DNA from: Gymnorhina tibicen | Taxonomy: Eukaryota > Chordata > Aves > Passeriformes > Artamidae | Reading direction: 5' to 3' | Assembly (NCBI GenBank): GCA_013399875.1 | Contig: VXAZ01001682.1 | Coordinates: forward strand, 372,001 to 436,000 | DNA length: 64,000 nt | Part shown: positions 61,201 to 64,000 of the stretch, in pieces | Position numbering within the stretch: the first letter of the stretch is position 1 | Layout of the letters: each line of letters opens with the position of its first letter | Program-made: the position numbers and the translations under genes | Notes under the pieces: model-generated | What the model saw: only the letters and a program-made list of their open reading frames with translations | The model's database searches: none | Told to the model about the DNA's origin: nothing

Positions 61201-64000
61201 TCATCTCCCTGGCCCCTGCTTTGTTTCTTCTAGTTATTATAATCCTCTGCTTCAGTATAACAAACGAAGAGAGTGGAAATTTTCCACTACCTCAGTGTCT
61301 GGTCCTAAACTTGAAGTCTTCACAGTGACATGAAGATCGGAGGATGCTTTGCAGCTGAACAGAGATCTCTCTTCAAGCAAAGGTTGGTCCTTCATTAGAT
61401 CAGCCCACGGGTGAAATGAAAGTGTGGTGACATTAGTGAACACCCTACTAGAAGCAAAGAAAATACTGCAGACCCACAGATGAGTCACGAAATCTGTCTG
61501 TTCCAGTGCTCTAATTACATTGCTCATCCAAGAAAAGCCTCTTTTGGAGCCATTAGGTCAGAATCTGTTCTCCCCTAGCTGTAAATCCCTCATAACTCAG
61601 TGAAGTCAATCGATTTGTATTGGTGTAAGCAAAATCAAGCACAGTGCACTTGCACAGCCTTTGATCTTTCTGCCTCTCTCTCTGAACACAAGCTCACAGA
61701 ATGCCATTAAAGAGACAAGAAACCCAGGCCCCTGGGTCTCATGCATGCTGCAGGCACTCTGAGCAATGAGATCAACATCAAGCACTGCAGGGAGGTGGAA
61801 TAGAAGGCAGAGGAGAGAAAAGAACCTTCTGTGTCCCCTTCAGGGTGAAAGGCTGTGGACCTCCCAGAGGGCCTATGGACACTTGCAAAAGGGTTAGAGC
61901 ACATCACATTAAAAGAAAATAAATTATCCATCCATCTATCAATCAATCTATATTTCAGATAATATTATCTTTCCAATGGAAAAGAAAACACAGAGAGGCA
62001 CAGCTCCTGTGGCTCTCCAGCACACTCAGTGAGCATGCACAGCTTTGCTGATACATGGAACTAAAATTCCAGAAGACCAAAGACTACCAAAAACCAAACA
62101 TTTCTCCTTCAGGAAATCACCTGAACGTAGGATTCCAAGCAATGGTCCATTTTGTCCTAATAGTTGTTTCCAACTTCTTCCTCTTCTTCAAAGTCTCTAC
62201 CAATGTGCCATGCAGGAAATCTTGCCAGCCTCTCCTTGGCAAAGAGCTCTGCACTGTGAATGGAAGCAAAAGTCACCATCTAGAAGACACAGGATGTTCC
62301 CTCAATATTAGGTGTATTAGACAAGAAACCAAAGAATGACACTGGGTCACAGGAGCATTTCCTCCTATTAAATCTCACACAACTTCCACTGAGATGTGCT
62401 CTTGTGGTTAGGAACAGCATCAACCACCTGCTTAGTCTGCAGCCTCGACTTTTGCTTCCTGGATAAATAGGTATATCAAGTTCTCAAAGGAACAAGAGAA
62501 GAGGGAATGCTTTCAGCAGCCAAGAGCAGCTTGGCTTGAAGGAATTCAATAGGGAAGCCCACAAGAATATCTTGAACCTACTGATTGTGTGGGAAGACAT
62601 GAAGAGTAAAGGAAGGCCATGAAGCAAAGGCTGGAAAGCGTAAGGATATTTCTCCATCTCAAACTCCCTCCAAGCAGAAGAGAAGCTAAGGAAGACAAAG
62701 ATTTTAGAATGCAGAAAGCTGAAAGGCTGTCTCCTCTTGGGCATCCTGAACCTAACATTAGTTCTCACAAAGTAATTTCTTAAGTTAGTGGAGATGACTC
62801 AGAAAAAAAAAGATTTTTCGAGGAGTTGTTTCTATTAATGTTGTAACACCCATTAATATATATTCATTTTGTATATATATTTACATTTCTTTGACTCAGT
62901 TAATGCTCTTTTGGGGTGTTCAAGGGGAAAACCTCTTCTGCTATTTAACATAAATCTCCTCCAGGCCTTCTATGCCAGGCCTTGCATTCAATACACCACC
63001 TCCAAGTTCTGAAATTAAGTCCCCTGGGTTTGACATTTTCCACAGCACTAAAATGTGCACAGTAGGATGTAGACAAAGACGGAGATATCTGTAATGGTTA
63101 ATATGGAACTGTACTGATTTTGTTGGTTATATGATGTTTGTTTATTTTTAAGCCCTGTTTGAGAACATTTTCTATTCCTTTCGGGCTACTGACATATTTT
63201 CCATTTCCTACAGGAGCTAATATCGATGCTACACCGTGTGTGTGTAAATTTGTTGGGTGAGTAGGAGGAGATGCTTCCTTCAAAATACAGGCTCTCCAGA
63301 CCACATTCTGCACACATTTATCTTAGTTTAAAGTCAACAAATACACCAAAACAACCGAGTTCCACAGGATTTGCAGAGAAAAACTGTGATCAGAATCTGT
63401 TCCAGTCTATCAGGATCCACCATTTTTGTCTGTTGGGAAAGCTGTAGGTGTTCTCTCCCACTCCCTGTTGTTGGAAGGCGGTGGGAACACAATGCCACAT
63501 GGGAATAAAAATGCAGCTTTACGGTGAACTGATATATGAACAGGAATTAACAGGGTGGTGGGAAGGGGATGAATCAGCCAGTCCCAGGGAAGACAAAGAA
63601 ATTTTTCAGACACTACCCTGGATCTCACCCACTCAGACGCAGCATCTTTTCCTGGCCTCTGTGATACATCACTTCTTCCTCTCATAAAAACCTAGTATTG
63701 CAGGATCAAGAAAACCTCTGAAAATGGCCCAGCTAGGAGCAAATCAACTGATCCTACACTCAACCAGTGATGCACAGTCAGCCCATGGGTGCCAAGTCAG
63801 CCCAAGTTATCCAGAATTGCTTTTGTGTAAATGAAGTTCAGACCAGTGCTGAAGTCTAGAAAATACGGAATCCAACCAAAGTCTGGGCATCTACACTTCC
63901 AGAATTAGGGAAGGCATTCATTCAAGCTATGGAACGTAGAAGAAATACTTGGTTGTGATCTCTGAGGTTATTTCAACAGGAGGTATCTATGTCACTGTTA
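58261..64000. other. Unique noncoding sequence
   Basis: No repeat edge, RNA gene or domain is recognised up to the end of the window. Two frames of about 115 codons are open on opposite strands over the same bases (59757-60120). Neither resembles a known protein. Short TA-rich runs occur near 62858-62882. Confidence 0.5.

Noticed and set aside
1..64000. CRISPR array, bacterial operon, integron or phage features
   Set aside because: No regularly spaced direct repeats, no ribosome-binding-site-spaced gene series and no dense coding were seen. The transposon content is vertebrate (avian).

Overview
The window looks like intergenic or long-intron sequence from a bird, most likely a songbird (passerine). 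The main evidence is the repeat content. There are at least eleven pieces of CR1 LINEs, the dominant avian retrotransposon, most of them 5'-truncated copies keeping the typical CR1 3' end (a 'ccttccaacc...attctatgattct' tail). There are also three solo LTRs of types familiar from avian endogenous retroviruses, and I recognise no SINEs. Base composition is moderate, CpG is scarce apart from a few short islands, and no operon-like or densely coding organisation is present. The species assignment is inference.

I found no convincing protein-coding gene, tRNA, rRNA or CRISPR array. Every long open frame is short (under 200 codons) and falls either in a repeat (the 194-codon frame at 6841-7425 lies in an LTR) or in sequence without recognisable domains. 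The only recognisable protein-coding signal is decayed reverse transcriptase from CR1-type LINEs: at 35.0-35.7 kb and 15.0-15.3 kb on the plus strand, and an older fragment at about 37.3-37.5 kb on the minus strand.

Layout. 1-6.0 kb: unique sequence with one (TTTG)n microsatellite. 6.0-16.7 kb: a transposon-dense block with two CR1 copies each split by a solo LTR, one further solo LTR, a 180-bp purine tract and an AT-rich palindrome. 16.7-25.1 kb: mostly unique, with a CR1 tail, a 20-bp minisatellite and an AT-rich simple repeat. 25.1-28.5 kb: four CR1 fragments, two of them convergent. 28.5-35.0 kb: unique, with an E-box quartet and an AGCT-rich patch. 35.0-37.5 kb: the longest CR1 copy and an ancient CR1/L3-like remnant. 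37.5-51.6 kb: unique, with CR1 pieces at 41.4 and 46.2 kb, an AT-rich ORF-poor block at 46.6-47.6 kb, and a C-homopolymer/CpG island interrupted by two Ns at 49.8 kb. 51.6-64 kb: one CR1 piece, then unique sequence with a small CpG-rich patch at 58.1 kb.

The best-supported observations are the three solo LTRs. I could define their edges to the base from target-site duplications and, for two of them, from the interrupted CR1 sequence. No new functional system is evident. Candidates worth testing are the CpG-rich patches, the gap region and the AT-rich block.
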